From assembly GCA_017991555.1 (NCBI GenBank), contig JAGOQM010000002.1, positions 310,001 through 374,000 on the forward strand: a stretch of DNA of 64,000 nucleotides, given 5' to 3'. Within the stretch, counting starts at the first letter, position 1. The number at the start of each line of letters is the position of its first letter. This DNA is from Neisseriaceae bacterium. GTDB taxonomy: Bacteria > Pseudomonadota > Gammaproteobacteria > Burkholderiales > Neisseriaceae. A model generated the notes under the pieces. That model searched no databases, was not told the origin of the DNA, and worked only from the letters and a program-made list of their open reading frames with translations. A program made the translations under genes and the position numbers. This document shows, one piece after another, positions 9,804 to 18,903 of this stretch.

Positions 9804-10142
9804 ATGCCAAAAATTACCATATTGCCTCACGAAACGCTTTGCCCAGAAGGCAAAGTGATTGAAGATGCGCCTATCGGCGAAACCATTTGTGACGTTTTGT
9901 TGGATCATAAAATCCACATCGACCACGCTTGTGAAAAATCTTGTGCCTGTACCACCTGCCACGTCATCATTCGTCAGGGCTTCGACAATTTGAACGAAGC
10001 GACCGAGATTGAAGAAGACTTACTCGACCAAGCGTGGGGCCTAGAAGCGCAATCGCGCCTAAGCTGCCAGGCCGAAGTGGGCCAAGAAGACCTCGTGGTG
10101 GAAATTCCTAAATACACCATCAACCACGCGCGCGAACACTAA
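9804..10142 (+). CDS. fdx: [2Fe-2S] ferredoxin of the isc operon
   Basis: This adrenodoxin-type ferredoxin (112 residues) supplies electrons for cluster assembly. The cluster cysteines lie in CEKSCACTTC and, later, RLSCQAEV. The first loop has the isc-type spacing (C-x5-C-x2-C) with an extra Cys. It sits 47 bases after hscA and 21 bases before iscX. Confidence 0.95.
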   Translation: MPKITILPHETLCPEGKVIEDAPIGETICDVLLDHKIHIDHACEKSCACTTCHVIIRQGFDNLNEATEIEEDLLDQAWGLEAQSRLSCQAEVGQEDLVVEIPKYTINHAREH

Positions 10143-10163
10143 CCTGCTACGAAAGGCTGCCTC

Positions 10164-10358
10164 ATGAAATGGACTGACACCCTATACATCGCCGAAACCT
10201 TGGCCGATACCCATGAAGACATCGACCCTAAAACCGTGCGCTTCACTCAGCTACGTGACTTGGTGATGGCGTTACCAGAATTCGATGACGACCCCGATCG
10301 CTGTGGCGAACGTATTCTAGAAGCCATCCAGCAAGCTTGGATTGATGAGCTAGAATAA
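10164..10358 (+). CDS. iscX: Fe-S assembly protein IscX (YfhJ family)
   Basis: This 64-residue acidic protein binds IscS and may supply iron or modulate IscS activity. It shows the family pattern: an MKWTDT start, ETLADTHEDIDP, and FTQLRDLVMALPEFDDDPDRC, then a helical end. The ribosome-binding site is AAAGG. It is the last gene of the isc operon; a terminator follows 22 bases later. Confidence 0.95.
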   Translation: MKWTDTLYIAETLADTHEDIDPKTVRFTQLRDLVMALPEFDDDPDRCGERILEAIQQAWIDELE

Positions 10359-10380
10359 TCTAGCCCATACGGCCTTAAAA

Positions 10381-10402
10381 CCCCGCCTCGTGCGGGATTT
10401 TT
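10381..10402 (+). terminator. Terminator of the isc operon
   Basis: CCCGC (10382-10386) pairs with GCGGG (10392-10396) over a 5-base loop, preceded by A residues and followed by ATTTTT. Confidence 0.8.
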
Positions 10403-10542
10403 AATGTCTGTCAATTTGAGGCTGAAGCAGCCCCAGACACCATCCACAAACAGCTTCTTCGCCCAGCCAGCTCGCTCATCCTATTGTCAACCGTCGCAAA
10501 GCCTTATAGTATGGGCCTCACCCCCGCACCACAGAGACACTC

Positions 10543-11241
10543 ATGACCACACACACCCAAACCGACACGCCCACGCTGGCCGACGAAATCAGCTGGCAAC
10601 CGCTGTCGCCCATCCTACCAAAGCACATTAAAGGCTTTTACTGTACCCTGGCACCGCTAGACGCCGAGCGCCACTTAGACGACCTTTACCACGCCTTATG
10701 CGAACAGTCGAACCAAGATGGCTGGACCTACCTTGCTTATGGCCCTTTTGAACACAAGGCCGACTTTGGCCAGTGGCTAAGCGACGTGGCCGCCGGCAAC
10801 CACCCTCTTTTTTACGCCATCTGCGACCTAAGCGGCAGGGCTTTAGGCCTGGTGGCCTACTTGGCCATTAGCCTAGAACATGGCAGCATCGAAATTGGCC
10901 ACGTTCACTTTGGCCACCCCATGCGTCGTAGCCGCATCAGTACCGAAGCCATTTACCTGATGATTAACCAAGCGTTTAACTTAGGCTTTAGACGCTGCGA
11001 ATGGAAGTGCGACAGCATGAACCAAGCGTCGGCCAAATCGGCACTGCGCTTTGGCTTTCAGTACGAAGGCCTGTTCCGCCAGCACCGTGTGAACCGAGGA
11101 CGCAATCGCGACACCAAATGGTTTTCGATTATTGATGGTGAGTGGCCCGTCCTTCAAAAGCGTTATCTTAATTGGTTAAACCCCAAAAATTTTAACGATT
11201 CAGGTGTTCAAATCGAGGCCCTCAACATCGCCAACGATTAA
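10543..11241 (+). CDS. GNAT-family N-acetyltransferase (RimJ/RimL type)
   Basis: This 232-residue protein has the GNAT fold of the RimJ/RimL/spermidine-acetyltransferase group. It shows an N-terminal strand with the family's PLDAERH region, then GLVAYLAISLEHGSIEIGHVHFG, an acetyl-CoA-binding stretch (MRRSRISTEAIYLMI), the RCEWKCDSMNQAS motif and the FGFQYEGLFRQH motif. The target is not predictable from sequence; protein N-termini or small amines are acetylated by relatives. It has its own terminator. The start ATG 10543 has a weak AGAG upstream. Confidence 0.85.
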   Translation: MTTHTQTDTPTLADEISWQPLSPILPKHIKGFYCTLAPLDAERHLDDLYHALCEQSNQDGWTYLAYGPFEHKADFGQWLSDVAAGNHPLFYAICDLSGRALGLVAYLAISLEHGSIEIGHVHFGHPMRRSRISTEAIYLMINQAFNLGFRRCEWKCDSMNQASAKSALRFGFQYEGLFRQHRVNRGRNRDTKWFSIIDGEWPVLQKRYLNWLNPKNFNDSGVQIEALNIAND

Positions 11242-11254
11242 GCCACTCTGAACC

Positions 11255-11273
11255 AGCCCTACGGGGCTTTTTT
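11255..11273 (+). terminator. Terminator after the acetyltransferase
   Basis: AGCCC (11255-11259) and GGGCT (11264-11268) form a stem with a TACG tetraloop followed by a T run. Confidence 0.85.
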
Positions 11274-11354
11274 AACGCCCTCACCCCCAGCGGTGTCCTT
11301 TTTGCGACGATGGCTGTCGGCTAGGCTGGCGCAGCCGGCCACGCGATTGGCTAT

Positions 11355-11377
11355 GCTGAATGAACCCTTCATTCAGC
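11355..11377 (+). promoter_or_regulatory. Perfect 10-bp palindrome upstream of leuA
   Basis: GCTGAATGAA (11355-11364) and TTCATTCAGC (11368-11377) are exact inverted repeats around CCC, ending 6 bases before the leuA ribosome-binding site AGGA. It could be a dyad operator near a TATGCT -10-like hexamer (11353-11358), or an RNA hairpin in the leader. No regulator is identified. Confidence 0.6.
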
Positions 11378-11392
11378 CCCTTAAGGACCCCC

Positions 11393-13075
11393 ATGCTGCG
11401 CGACCCTTCTAAAAAATACCCCGCCGCCGCTGTCGTCAGCCTGCCTGACCGCACTTGGCCATCCAAAACCCTGACCCAAGCACCGCGCTGGTGCTCGACT
11501 GATTTACGCGATGGCAATCAAGCCTTAATTAACCCCATGGACAACGCCAAAAAATCGCTTTTTTTTGACCACCTCATTCAGTGCGGTTTTAAAGAAATTG
11601 AGGTGTCTTTTCCCTCGGCCTCTCAAACCGACTTTGACTTTGTTCGCGGCCTGATCGAGCAACAGCGCATTCCAGACGACGTGTGGATCCAAGTCATTAC
11701 CCAATCTCGCCCCGACCTGATTGAACGCACCTTAGAAGCCGTCACCGGCGCACCGCGGGCCATTGTCCATCTATACAACGCCACCTCACGCCTGTTTCGT
11801 GAGCAGGTTTTTCAGCAAGACAAGGCCGCCACGGTTGCCCTAGCGGTTCGGGGCGCCACCCAAATTAAGGCGCTGTGCGTGGCGCGGCCAGAAACCCAAT
11901 GGTGCTTTCAATATTCGCCAGAAACCTTTTGCTTTACCGAGCTGGACTTTGCCCTGGAGATTTGTGAGGCCGTGGCCGACGTTTGGGCGCCCAGCGCTGA
12001 TCGGCCCATGATTTTAAACCTGCCGGCCACGGTAGAGGTCAACACGCCCAACGTGTACGCCGATCAAATTGAATGGTTTATGCGCCATTTCTCTCGCGCC
12101 GAGCACGTCGTCATCAGCCTACACCCACACAATGATCGCGGCACCGGCGTGGCCGCCGCCGAACTGGCCCTGATGGCTGGCGCCCACCGGGTTGAAGGCT
12201 GCCTGTTTGGCAACGGCGAACGGACTGGCAACGTCGACCTTGTCACTCTGGCGCTGAACCTATACACCCAAGGCGTAGACCCTAAGCTGGATTTTTCCAA
12301 CCTTAAAGAAACCGTCGAAATCGTCCAGCACTGCAATGAGCTGCCCGTTCACCCGCGCCACCCTTACGCCGGCGAACTGGTGTTTACGGCCTTTTCTGGC
12401 TCGCATCAGGACGCCATCAAAAAAGGCTTTGCCGCCCGCCACAGCCAACCCAACGCAGCCTGGGCCATTCCCTATTTGCCACTAGACCCAGAAGACGTCG
12501 GCTGCAGCTATGAGGCGGTGATTCGGGTAAACAGCCAGTCAGGCAAAAGTGGGGCCGCCTGGCTACTGGCACAAAACCACGGCCTGCAGCTGCCGCGCGC
12601 CTTGCAAATTCACTTTAGCCAGCAGGTGAAGCAATACACCGACGCCAGCGGCCAGGAAATGAGCGTGGCCGAAGTGTGGGCGCTGTTTCGCGAAGCCTAT
12701 GGCCTCACCGAACGGCCGCTGCTCGCCCTACAAGACTACCGTACCGAGCCTTACCAAGATGGCCAGCGCCTCTACGCCAACATTTTGTACCAAGGGGCCG
12801 TCATCGCATTAGAGGGCCAAGGCAATGGCCTACTGTCGGCCATGATGGACGCCATCCACGGCCATTTTGACCTCACCCTGAACATCGTCGACTATCAAGA
12901 GCACACGCTCGGCCAACGTACCCACAGCAAGGCCGTGGCCTACTTAGAGTGCCAAGGCCACCATACAGCACACACTTTTGCCGTCGGCATTGACCGCGAC
13001 GCTTCCAAAGCGTCGCTACAGGCGGCGCTGAACATCGCCAGCCGTCTTTTGACATCGGCACCGGCCATCGTTTAA
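11393..13075 (+). CDS. leuA: 2-isopropylmalate synthase, long LeuA2 type
   Basis: This enzyme (560 residues) condenses acetyl-CoA with 2-oxoisovalerate, the first committed step to leucine. It is the longer actinobacterial/Pseudomonas-type form: the N-terminus has LPDRTWPS and WCSTDLRDGNQAL, with the metal/substrate-binding HPHNDRGTGVAAAELA and GNGERTGNVDLVT. The C-terminal ~130 residues form the leucine-feedback domain (GQGNGLLSAMMDA, GQRTHSKAVAYLE). ATG 11393 is chosen because AGGA lies 5 bases upstream; an upstream ATG at 11360 falls inside a perfect palindrome. leuBCD are not in this window. Confidence 0.95.
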   Translation: MLRDPSKKYPAAAVVSLPDRTWPSKTLTQAPRWCSTDLRDGNQALINPMDNAKKSLFFDHLIQCGFKEIEVSFPSASQTDFDFVRGLIEQQRIPDDVWIQVITQSRPDLIERTLEAVTGAPRAIVHLYNATSRLFREQVFQQDKAATVALAVRGATQIKALCVARPETQWCFQYSPETFCFTELDFALEICEAVADVWAPSADRPMILNLPATVEVNTPNVYADQIEWFMRHFSRAEHVVISLHPHNDRGTGVAAAELALMAGAHRVEGCLFGNGERTGNVDLVTLALNLYTQGVDPKLDFSNLKETVEIVQHCNELPVHPRHPYAGELVFTAFSGSHQDAIKKGFAARHSQPNAAWAIPYLPLDPEDVGCSYEAVIRVNSQSGKSGAAWLLAQNHGLQLPRALQIHFSQQVKQYTDASGQEMSVAEVWALFREAYGLTERPLLALQDYRTEPYQDGQRLYANILYQGAVIALEGQGNGLLSAMMDAIHGHFDLTLNIVDYQEHTLGQRTHSKAVAYLECQGHHTAHTFAVGIDRDASKASLQAALNIASRLLTSAPAIV

Positions 13076-13090
13076 GCCTGCACCACGAAA

Positions 13091-13124
13091 AACCGCCTAG
13101 CGGCCATCACGGCGCTAGGCGGTT
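13091..13124 (+). terminator. Hairpin terminator after leuA
   Basis: AACCGCCTAGC (13091-13101) pairs with GCTAGGCGGTT (13114-13124), an 11-bp perfect stem with a 12-base loop. The T tract is broken (TTGTT), so termination may be partial. Confidence 0.65.
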
Positions 13125-13439
13125 GTTACTGTGGGTTGGCTTTTGGGGTGGTTTCTGGATGGCCATTTAAATGGTTAAGGCTTATTTAACTTTACAATAA
13201 AATAGGATAAGAATCCACAACCAAGGCGCTTTGTTTCAATAATTAGTTCAAATAACAAACTTAACGCTTTATTAATGATTAAATTAATAAAATAATGCCT
13301 ATAAGAAAAAAACGGCGCCAGATCTCATCTCTATTTGATTCCAAAACAAAATAATTATGGTTTATTGCGTATAGACTGCCTCTGAACGCCTTAAGTCCTC
13401 TTTTTTTTTAGTTTAAACAAGCGTATTTTAGACATTGGG
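13125..13439. other. AT-rich non-coding stretch between leuA and glnK
   Basis: No gene is supported here. From 13150 to about 13420 the sequence is markedly AT-rich, with several A/T runs. It should contain the glnK-amtB promoter; I found no convincing sigma-54 site (TGGCAC-N5-TTGC). Confidence 0.5.
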
Positions 13440-13914
<475 letters not shown>

Positions 13915-13934
13915 CTCAATACAGGAAAACCATC

Positions 13935-15242
13935 ATGAGACACCCTTCTTTTCGCCTCAGCGCGCTGGCGCTCTTGGCCCTGCCCAGCCTAGCCCTATCG
14001 GCCGAAGCCGACTGGGTTCGCCCCTATGCAGACATAGACAGCGGCGACACCGCTTGGATTTTGGTGTCGGCGCTACTGGTCCTGTTCATGACCCTACCCG
14101 GCCTGGCTTTATTTTATGCCGGCATGGTCCGTAAAAAAAACATTCTGGCCACCATGCTCCAAAGTTTCGCCGTGGCCGCGCTGGTGGCGGTGCTGTGGAT
14201 GGTGATTGGCTACAGCCTGGCCTTTACCGCCAACAACCCTTTTATCGGCGGCCTTGACCGCTTCATGCTCAACGGCCTCAACGTTTGGCAAGCCAACCAA
14301 ACCCTAACCATTTACCCTGGCGCCGCCACCATTCCAGAGTCGGTCTTTATGGTGTTTCAAATGGCGTTTGCGATCATCAGCGCCGCCATCATTACCGGCG
14401 CCTTTGCCGAGCGCATGAAGTTTGCGGCCTTACTGTGGTTCACCGCAGCCTGGCTGCTGTTGGTGTACGCCCCCACCGCACACTGGGTATGGGAAGGCGG
14501 TGGCTGGCTAGCCAAGCACGGCGTTTTAGATTTTGCCGGTGGTACCGTGGTCCACATTAATGCGGGTATGGCCGGCCTAGTGGGCGCCATTCTGTTGGGC
14601 CGGCGCTTAGGCTATGGTAAGGAATCGTTTGCCCCTGCCAACCTATCATTGGCTTTGATGGGCACCGCCATGTTGTGGATTGGTTGGTTTGGCTTTAATG
14701 CTGGTTCGGCCTTTGCCGCCAACGCCATTGCGGGGATGGCCATGCTCAACACCCAAGTCGCTGCGGCAATGGGCGCACTGGCTTGGTTGGCGTGTGAAAA
14801 AATAGCCCGTCACAAACCTTCTGCTTTAGGCTTTGCTTCGGGCGCACTTTCAGGGCTAGTCGGCATTACCCCTGCCGCGGGTTTTGTGGGGCCTCAAGGT
14901 GCTTTAGCCATCGGCGCCCTGACCGCCGTGGCCTGCTTTTGGTCAGTGACTCAATTGAAAATTTGGCTGCGCTACGATGATGCCCTAGACGCTTTTGGCA
15001 TTCACGGCATTGGCGGCATCGTGGGGGCACTGTTAACCGCGCTCTTTTTCAACAGCGACTTAAGCAGCCTAGAGGCCAGCGTGCTGACCCAGCTCATCGG
15101 CGTTTTGGTCACCGTCGGCTACAGCGCCGTCGTGAGCCTGATCATTTTGGTGCTGATCGACAAAACCATCGGCCTCAGAGTCAACGACCAAGATGAACGC
15201 CAGGGCCTTGACATCAGCCTCCACGGCGAACGCATCGAGTAA
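13935..15242 (+). CDS. amtB: Ammonium transporter AmtB
   Basis: The protein (435 residues) is an inner-membrane ammonium channel. It begins with a signal peptide (about residues 1-22, ending LSA-EA), as in E. coli AmtB. About 11 membrane segments follow. The family motifs are present: ALFYAGMVRKKN, the FAERMKF helix, GGTVVHINAGMAGL (pore histidine) and the second pore histidine in FGIHGIGGIVGALLT. It forms an operon with glnK. Confidence 0.96.
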   Translation: MRHPSFRLSALALLALPSLALSAEADWVRPYADIDSGDTAWILVSALLVLFMTLPGLALFYAGMVRKKNILATMLQSFAVAALVAVLWMVIGYSLAFTANNPFIGGLDRFMLNGLNVWQANQTLTIYPGAATIPESVFMVFQMAFAIISAAIITGAFAERMKFAALLWFTAAWLLLVYAPTAHWVWEGGGWLAKHGVLDFAGGTVVHINAGMAGLVGAILLGRRLGYGKESFAPANLSLALMGTAMLWIGWFGFNAGSAFAANAIAGMAMLNTQVAAAMGALAWLACEKIARHKPSALGFASGALSGLVGITPAAGFVGPQGALAIGALTAVACFWSVTQLKIWLRYDDALDAFGIHGIGGIVGALLTALFFNSDLSSLEASVLTQLIGVLVTVGYSAVVSLIILVLIDKTIGLRVNDQDERQGLDISLHGERIE

Positions 15243-15269
15243 ACAACACCCAACCCAAACCTTCTTACC

Positions 15270-15295
15270 AGGCCCCGCAGTGACGGGGCCTTTAG
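15270..15295 (+). terminator. Terminator of glnK-amtB
   Basis: AGGCCCCG (15270-15277) pairs with CGGGGCCT (15284-15291) over a 6-base loop, followed by a short T run. It reaches the 3' end of the convergent AraC-type gene and may serve both. Confidence 0.75.
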
Positions 15296-16068
15296 GCCAT
15301 TGAGTCGGCCCTAAGATGCTGCACATATTCGCTGGGCGACTGCCCCAAATGGCTGCGAAACATGGCGCTAAAGGCGCTGGGGCTGTCATAGCCAACCGCC
15401 AATGCCACTGCCAAAATGCCCTCTCCCAGGGCCAAGCGTTCAAGGGCAAACTGTAGCCGCTGATTCCGCAGCCACGCCACAAAAGTCATTTGGGTTTCGC
15501 GCTGAAACTGGCGAGACACCGTGCGTTCGCTCACGCCCAACATGGTGGCCGCATCGGCCAGCGTCCACGGATCGGCAATGCGATCAGACACTTTACGGCA
15601 CAACTGCTGTAGCGCCGAGCTAGATGGCGTGGGCACATGAAACGCCAACACCGGTAGCCATCGCAACTCATCTAAAATTAACTCAATGACGCGCGCCTCA
15701 CGCCCGCCTTGCGGTGGCTGAGGTTCAATGTCAAGGGCGGCCACAATCAGGGCCTTGAGTAATGGGCTAATCGCCACCACACCGCAGCCATCGGGCAGGT
15801 CAGCACGCGCCAGAGGGTCAACAAACAGCTTGCGCGCCCGCACCAGGCCAATCGCGCGCAGGCTATGAGCCATGCGCGCAGGAATCCACAGGCCCCGATT
15901 GGGCGGCACCATCCACACACCGGCGTGGGTTTCTACCCGTACCACGCCGCTCAGGGTGTGCATCAACTGAGCGCAATCATGCGTATGAGGATATTCTTCC
16001 TCGCCGTGGGCGTAGTCTTGTGCGTACGCCGTTAGGGCGGGTTTTAAATTGAACTGGGGTACGGTCAT
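15292..16068 (-). CDS. AraC-family transcriptional regulator with cupin sensor domain
   Basis: The protein has 258 residues. The N-terminal part (about 20-95) is cupin-like (HTHDCAQLMHTLSG, WIPARMAHSL). The C-terminal ~100 residues hold the two AraC helix-turn-helix motifs (LADAATMLGVSERTVSRQFQRE and GYDSPSAFSAMFRSHLGQSPSEY). This domain order is common in regulators of efflux or detoxification genes. It lies just downstream of, and in the same direction as, a putative lipoprotein esterase. The target is unknown. Confidence 0.85.
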   Translation of the reverse strand: MTVPQFNLKPALTAYAQDYAHGEEEYPHTHDCAQLMHTLSGVVRVETHAGVWMVPPNRGLWIPARMAHSLRAIGLVRARKLFVDPLARADLPDGCGVVAISPLLKALIVAALDIEPQPPQGGREARVIELILDELRWLPVLAFHVPTPSSSALQQLCRKVSDRIADPWTLADAATMLGVSERTVSRQFQRETQMTFVAWLRNQRLQFALERLALGEGILAVALAVGYDSPSAFSAMFRSHLGQSPSEYVQHLRADSMA

Positions 16069-16158
16069 GCCGACCTCACTGGGTTAGCCATTAGCCTGCC
16101 TACCGGCTGATGAGCCCATAGGCGCCATAGGCCGTGCTGTTTTAGACACCGCTCAAGC

Positions 16159-17148
16159 TCAGCGTGAGCGGTACTGATTGAGAAACTGAACGCTGTCGGC
16201 AAAGGCCTGTTGACCGGCCTCGCTGTCCATCTTAAATTGATATTCATGCTCGGTCACCGCCTGGGCTTTGTCAAAGAATCGGCTCTGAACCGCCACGCCT
16301 TTTTTCTGGAGCGCACTCACTAAGGCTTGGCCATGCGACTCAAAAGAAAAGGTATTACCATCGGTGATGTACGCCGGTGGAAAATCGGCGGTCACGTGCG
16401 ACACCACGTCGGCCTGCTGCACTTCGTCACTGGCCAACCAATCACGGTTGCCCAAATAACTCCAACCCAGCTGGTTCAGGATAAAGTTCACTAGGCCCGA
16501 GTCAGTCCCGCCCTTAAGCGCGGTTAGGTCATAAGGCCCACAGTACAACAGCACACCTTTGATGTGGGCTTTAGGCACCACCGCCGGCATCGCCATCGCG
16601 GTGGCCAACTGCGGATTGGTTTGCATGGCAACAAACTGCGCCGCCATTTGCGCCCCGGCCGAATCACCGGCAAAAAACAGCTGCGTCATGTTGCCCTGAT
16701 GCGCTGGTGCAACCTTTAGCAACGCCTGATACAGCTCCTGAATCTGCACCAGCGGCGTCGGATAAATGGCCTTGGGCGCCAGCTGATAGTTCATGGCCAC
16801 CACCATATAGCCTTGATTGGCCAAGGCGGGCGCAAAATAGCGCACGTCGGTTTTGTCCCCCGCCACAAAAGCCCCGCCGTGCACCCAAATCAGCACCGGC
16901 AGCTGAGTACCAGGCTTCACGGTATGAGGCACATAAACGTCGTAGACATTGTTTTCATACTGCGAGGGGTAGCTGAGGTTGGGCCAAACCGCAACGTTGT
17001 CTTGAATCTGCGCGTAGTCTAAAGGCGGTGTGGCCAGCGGCGCTGATTCAATCAGCTTTTTTACCGCCCAAGAGGTGGGCGCGGGCGACACACAACCCGC
17101 CACGGCCACGCTGGTAGAGACAATAAAGGTAAGGATGGATTTGGTCAT
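16159..17148 (-). CDS. Alpha/beta-hydrolase esterase, putative lipoprotein
   Basis: This protein resembles hormone-sensitive-lipase/carboxylesterase family enzymes. From the ATG at 17148 it has 329 residues: a lipoprotein signal peptide (MTKSILTFIVSTSVAVAGC, lipidated C19), then an oxyanion-hole HGGA in LIWVHGGAFVAGD, the nucleophile elbow GDSAGA, and a C-terminal histidine (about TEHEYQF). It probably cleaves small esters from the membrane face. The frame extends to a GTG at 17172, adding MAFRSRRL before the signal peptide; I prefer the internal ATG for signal structure, though neither start has a clear ribosome-binding site. Confidence 0.8.
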   Translation of the reverse strand: MTKSILTFIVSTSVAVAGCVSPAPTSWAVKKLIESAPLATPPLDYAQIQDNVAVWPNLSYPSQYENNVYDVYVPHTVKPGTQLPVLIWVHGGAFVAGDKTDVRYFAPALANQGYMVVAMNYQLAPKAIYPTPLVQIQELYQALLKVAPAHQGNMTQLFFAGDSAGAQMAAQFVAMQTNPQLATAMAMPAVVPKAHIKGVLLYCGPYDLTALKGGTDSGLVNFILNQLGWSYLGNRDWLASDEVQQADVVSHVTADFPPAYITDGNTFSFESHGQALVSALQKKGVAVQSRFFDKAQAVTEHEYQFKMDSEAGQQAFADSVQFLNQYRSR

Positions 17149-17175
17149 TAAGCGTCGCGATCTAAAAGCCACGCC

Positions 17176-17457
17176 TCAAGGGCGGGCGTGGTACTGAGGC
17201 TCAGCGGCGGCAACCTGCTGCCAAGACGCCCGTTCTGTCACAAAAATAGGCTGTTTGTGCCGCGGCTGAAACGACTGCTTCAGCGTGCCCCAACGCCGGC
17301 GATCACAACCAAGATCATCACGGCGGGCCGAATACAACGGCGAACCACAGCATACCCAATATTCATGTCCCTCACCATTAAAAACGGCGTCGATGGGGCT
17401 GCGGGCCATCCGGCTGAAACCGTTGGGCTCAGCCGGACAAGCGTCGGTCAGATGGAT
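17176..17457 (-). pseudogene. C-terminal remnant of a GFA-type (CENP-V/GFA domain) protein
   Basis: This open stretch follows the YciI-type gene in the same frame, directly after its stop, with an ATG at 17409. The peptide resembles the second half of GFA (glutathione-dependent formaldehyde-activating-like) zinc proteins: the CCGSPLYSARRDDLG motif, then a GTL strand, then PIFVTERASW at the end. The first half, with the CxCGxxxY zinc ligands, is absent, and one zinc-ligand cysteine pair is incomplete. No ribosome-binding site precedes the ATG. It is probably a truncated relic; a short functional protein cannot be excluded. Confidence 0.5.
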
Positions 17458-17754
17458 TTAAAACGCACGGCGAAACGGCTTCACCGTCACGCTTTGATAA
17501 ATACCAGCGACCACAAACGGGTCGGCCTGAGCCCATGCTTCAGCGGTGGCCAGATCGGCAAACTCAGCAATAATGGTCGAGCCGGTAAAGCCGGCCTCGC
17601 CAGGGTTTTCACTGTCGATGGCTGGGTGTGCACCCGCCAAGATCAACTGACCGGCCGCTTTTAACACTTCTAAGCGAGCCAAGTGTTCGGGACGGGTGGC
17701 CAAACGCTGGGCCAAAGAGTTGGGCGCATCAATCGCGCTAATCACGTATAACAT
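17458..17754 (-). CDS. YciI-family protein
   Basis: This 98-residue ferredoxin-like-fold protein starts at ATG 17754 (MLYVISAIDAPNS) with AAGGAA upstream. The frame runs further back to 17979 but over the end of the radical SAM gene. Family features include the RPEHLARLEVLKAAGQLILAG region with the conserved histidine, a central GSTIIAEF strand and the end DPFVVAGIYQSVTVKPF. YciI proteins are related to muconolactone isomerase-like folds; their role is mostly unknown. Confidence 0.85.
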   Translation of the reverse strand: MLYVISAIDAPNSLAQRLATRPEHLARLEVLKAAGQLILAGAHPAIDSENPGEAGFTGSTIIAEFADLATAEAWAQADPFVVAGIYQSVTVKPFRRAF

Positions 17755-17848
17755 GGGATTCCTTATTCTTAAATGTGCCTCAATTAATCGAAGCGGACGA
17801 AGCTTTAGTTTAGCATGAGCGCCGTGTCTTTCGCTGCGCCATTTTGGC

Positions 17849-18745
17849 CTATAGGCCGCGCTGCCACTCCTGCCGTAACGGCGCGCTTTGCGGTGCGGCA
17901 ATCGCTTGACGTACCTGCGCCAGCAGCGCTTCTTTGTCGCGCCCAAGCTGGCCTTTGAGCACCAGGTAATTAGATGCATGGTCGCTGCGGAACACGGTTT
18001 TGTCTAGGTTTAACTGGCGCAAAAAACGCTCGACTTCCACAAACAACGCCGCCTGATCTAAAGGCTTAAAGTCGGGATAGCGGCTTTTAAAACGTGCCAT
18101 GCCCAAGGGGAAGCTCACCACCAGAGTCGACAAATACTCTGGCTGGGCCTCATTCATGAGCCGAGCCGACTCATCGGCGTGCTGATCGCTTAACTTGCGG
18201 CCGCCCAATCCATTCAAAATCATCACCGACCGAGTCATGCCTGCCTCACCCAGTTTGGTTAAGGCGCTGATCGACGAGGCATAGGTTTCGCCTTTATTGA
18301 CCATGGCCAACACTTCATCGTCGCCTGACTCACAGCCAATATAGGCCATGCTTAAACCGGCATCGACCAGCTCTTTCAGTTCGGCCACGGATTTGTTCTT
18401 CACGTTACTGGGCAAGCAATAGCTGGATACGCGCCCAATGGTTGGGATTTCTTTCTTGATGCCCGCCAAAATCGCCATCAGCCGCCGCGTGGACAAAGCC
18501 ATGGCGTCGCCATCGGCCAAAAAAACCCGCCGAATGTCCATCATTTGCGCCGCCTGATGCAGCTCGGCCAAAACCTGTGCTTCTGGACGTACGCTGAATT
18601 TTTTCTGCGGCGCCGTGTACATTTCACAAAACGTACATTGATTCCAAGAACAGCCATTGGTCACGGGCAAAATCAAAGACCGTGCTTCACTGGGTGGGCG
18701 AAACACGGGCTCGATGTAGTCAATGGGAAAGGCTTGTTGCAACAT
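17849..18745 (-). CDS. Radical SAM protein of unknown substrate
   Basis: The protein has 298 residues from ATG 18745, chosen for AGGAG 6 bases upstream; the frame extends to 18802 without a ribosome-binding site. The cluster motif is CSWNQCTFC (C-x4-C-x2-C) near residue 36, a slight variant of the usual CxxxCxxC. Later elements are typical of the Elp3/MiaB-like fold: FLADGDAMAL, YIGCESGDDEVL and MILNGLGG. No extra C-terminal cysteine cluster was seen. It lies upstream of the yciI-like gene, separated by about 95 bases. The substrate is unknown. Confidence 0.82.
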   Translation of the reverse strand: MLQQAFPIDYIEPVFRPPSEARSLILPVTNGCSWNQCTFCEMYTAPQKKFSVRPEAQVLAELHQAAQMMDIRRVFLADGDAMALSTRRLMAILAGIKKEIPTIGRVSSYCLPSNVKNKSVAELKELVDAGLSMAYIGCESGDDEVLAMVNKGETYASSISALTKLGEAGMTRSVMILNGLGGRKLSDQHADESARLMNEAQPEYLSTLVVSFPLGMARFKSRYPDFKPLDQAALFVEVERFLRQLNLDKTVFRSDHASNYLVLKGQLGRDKEALLAQVRQAIAAPQSAPLRQEWQRGL

Positions 18746-18903
18746 AGTGGCTCCTAAATACGGGGCAAGTGGTGGCAACCACCCTCGCCTTATCATTATC
18801 AATCAATGGGGCTAATCTGACCAAACCGCCGCGCAGCCATCAACCACCAGAGCTAAGGATGCTGGCAGCCCGGTGGGGCATCTCGGTGAGACTGATTCAG
18901 TGG

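Noticed and set aside
11360..11392. Upstream start of leuA at ATG 11360
   Set aside because: It lies inside the perfect palindrome; ATG 11393 has its own AGGA and gives the normal start of the family.
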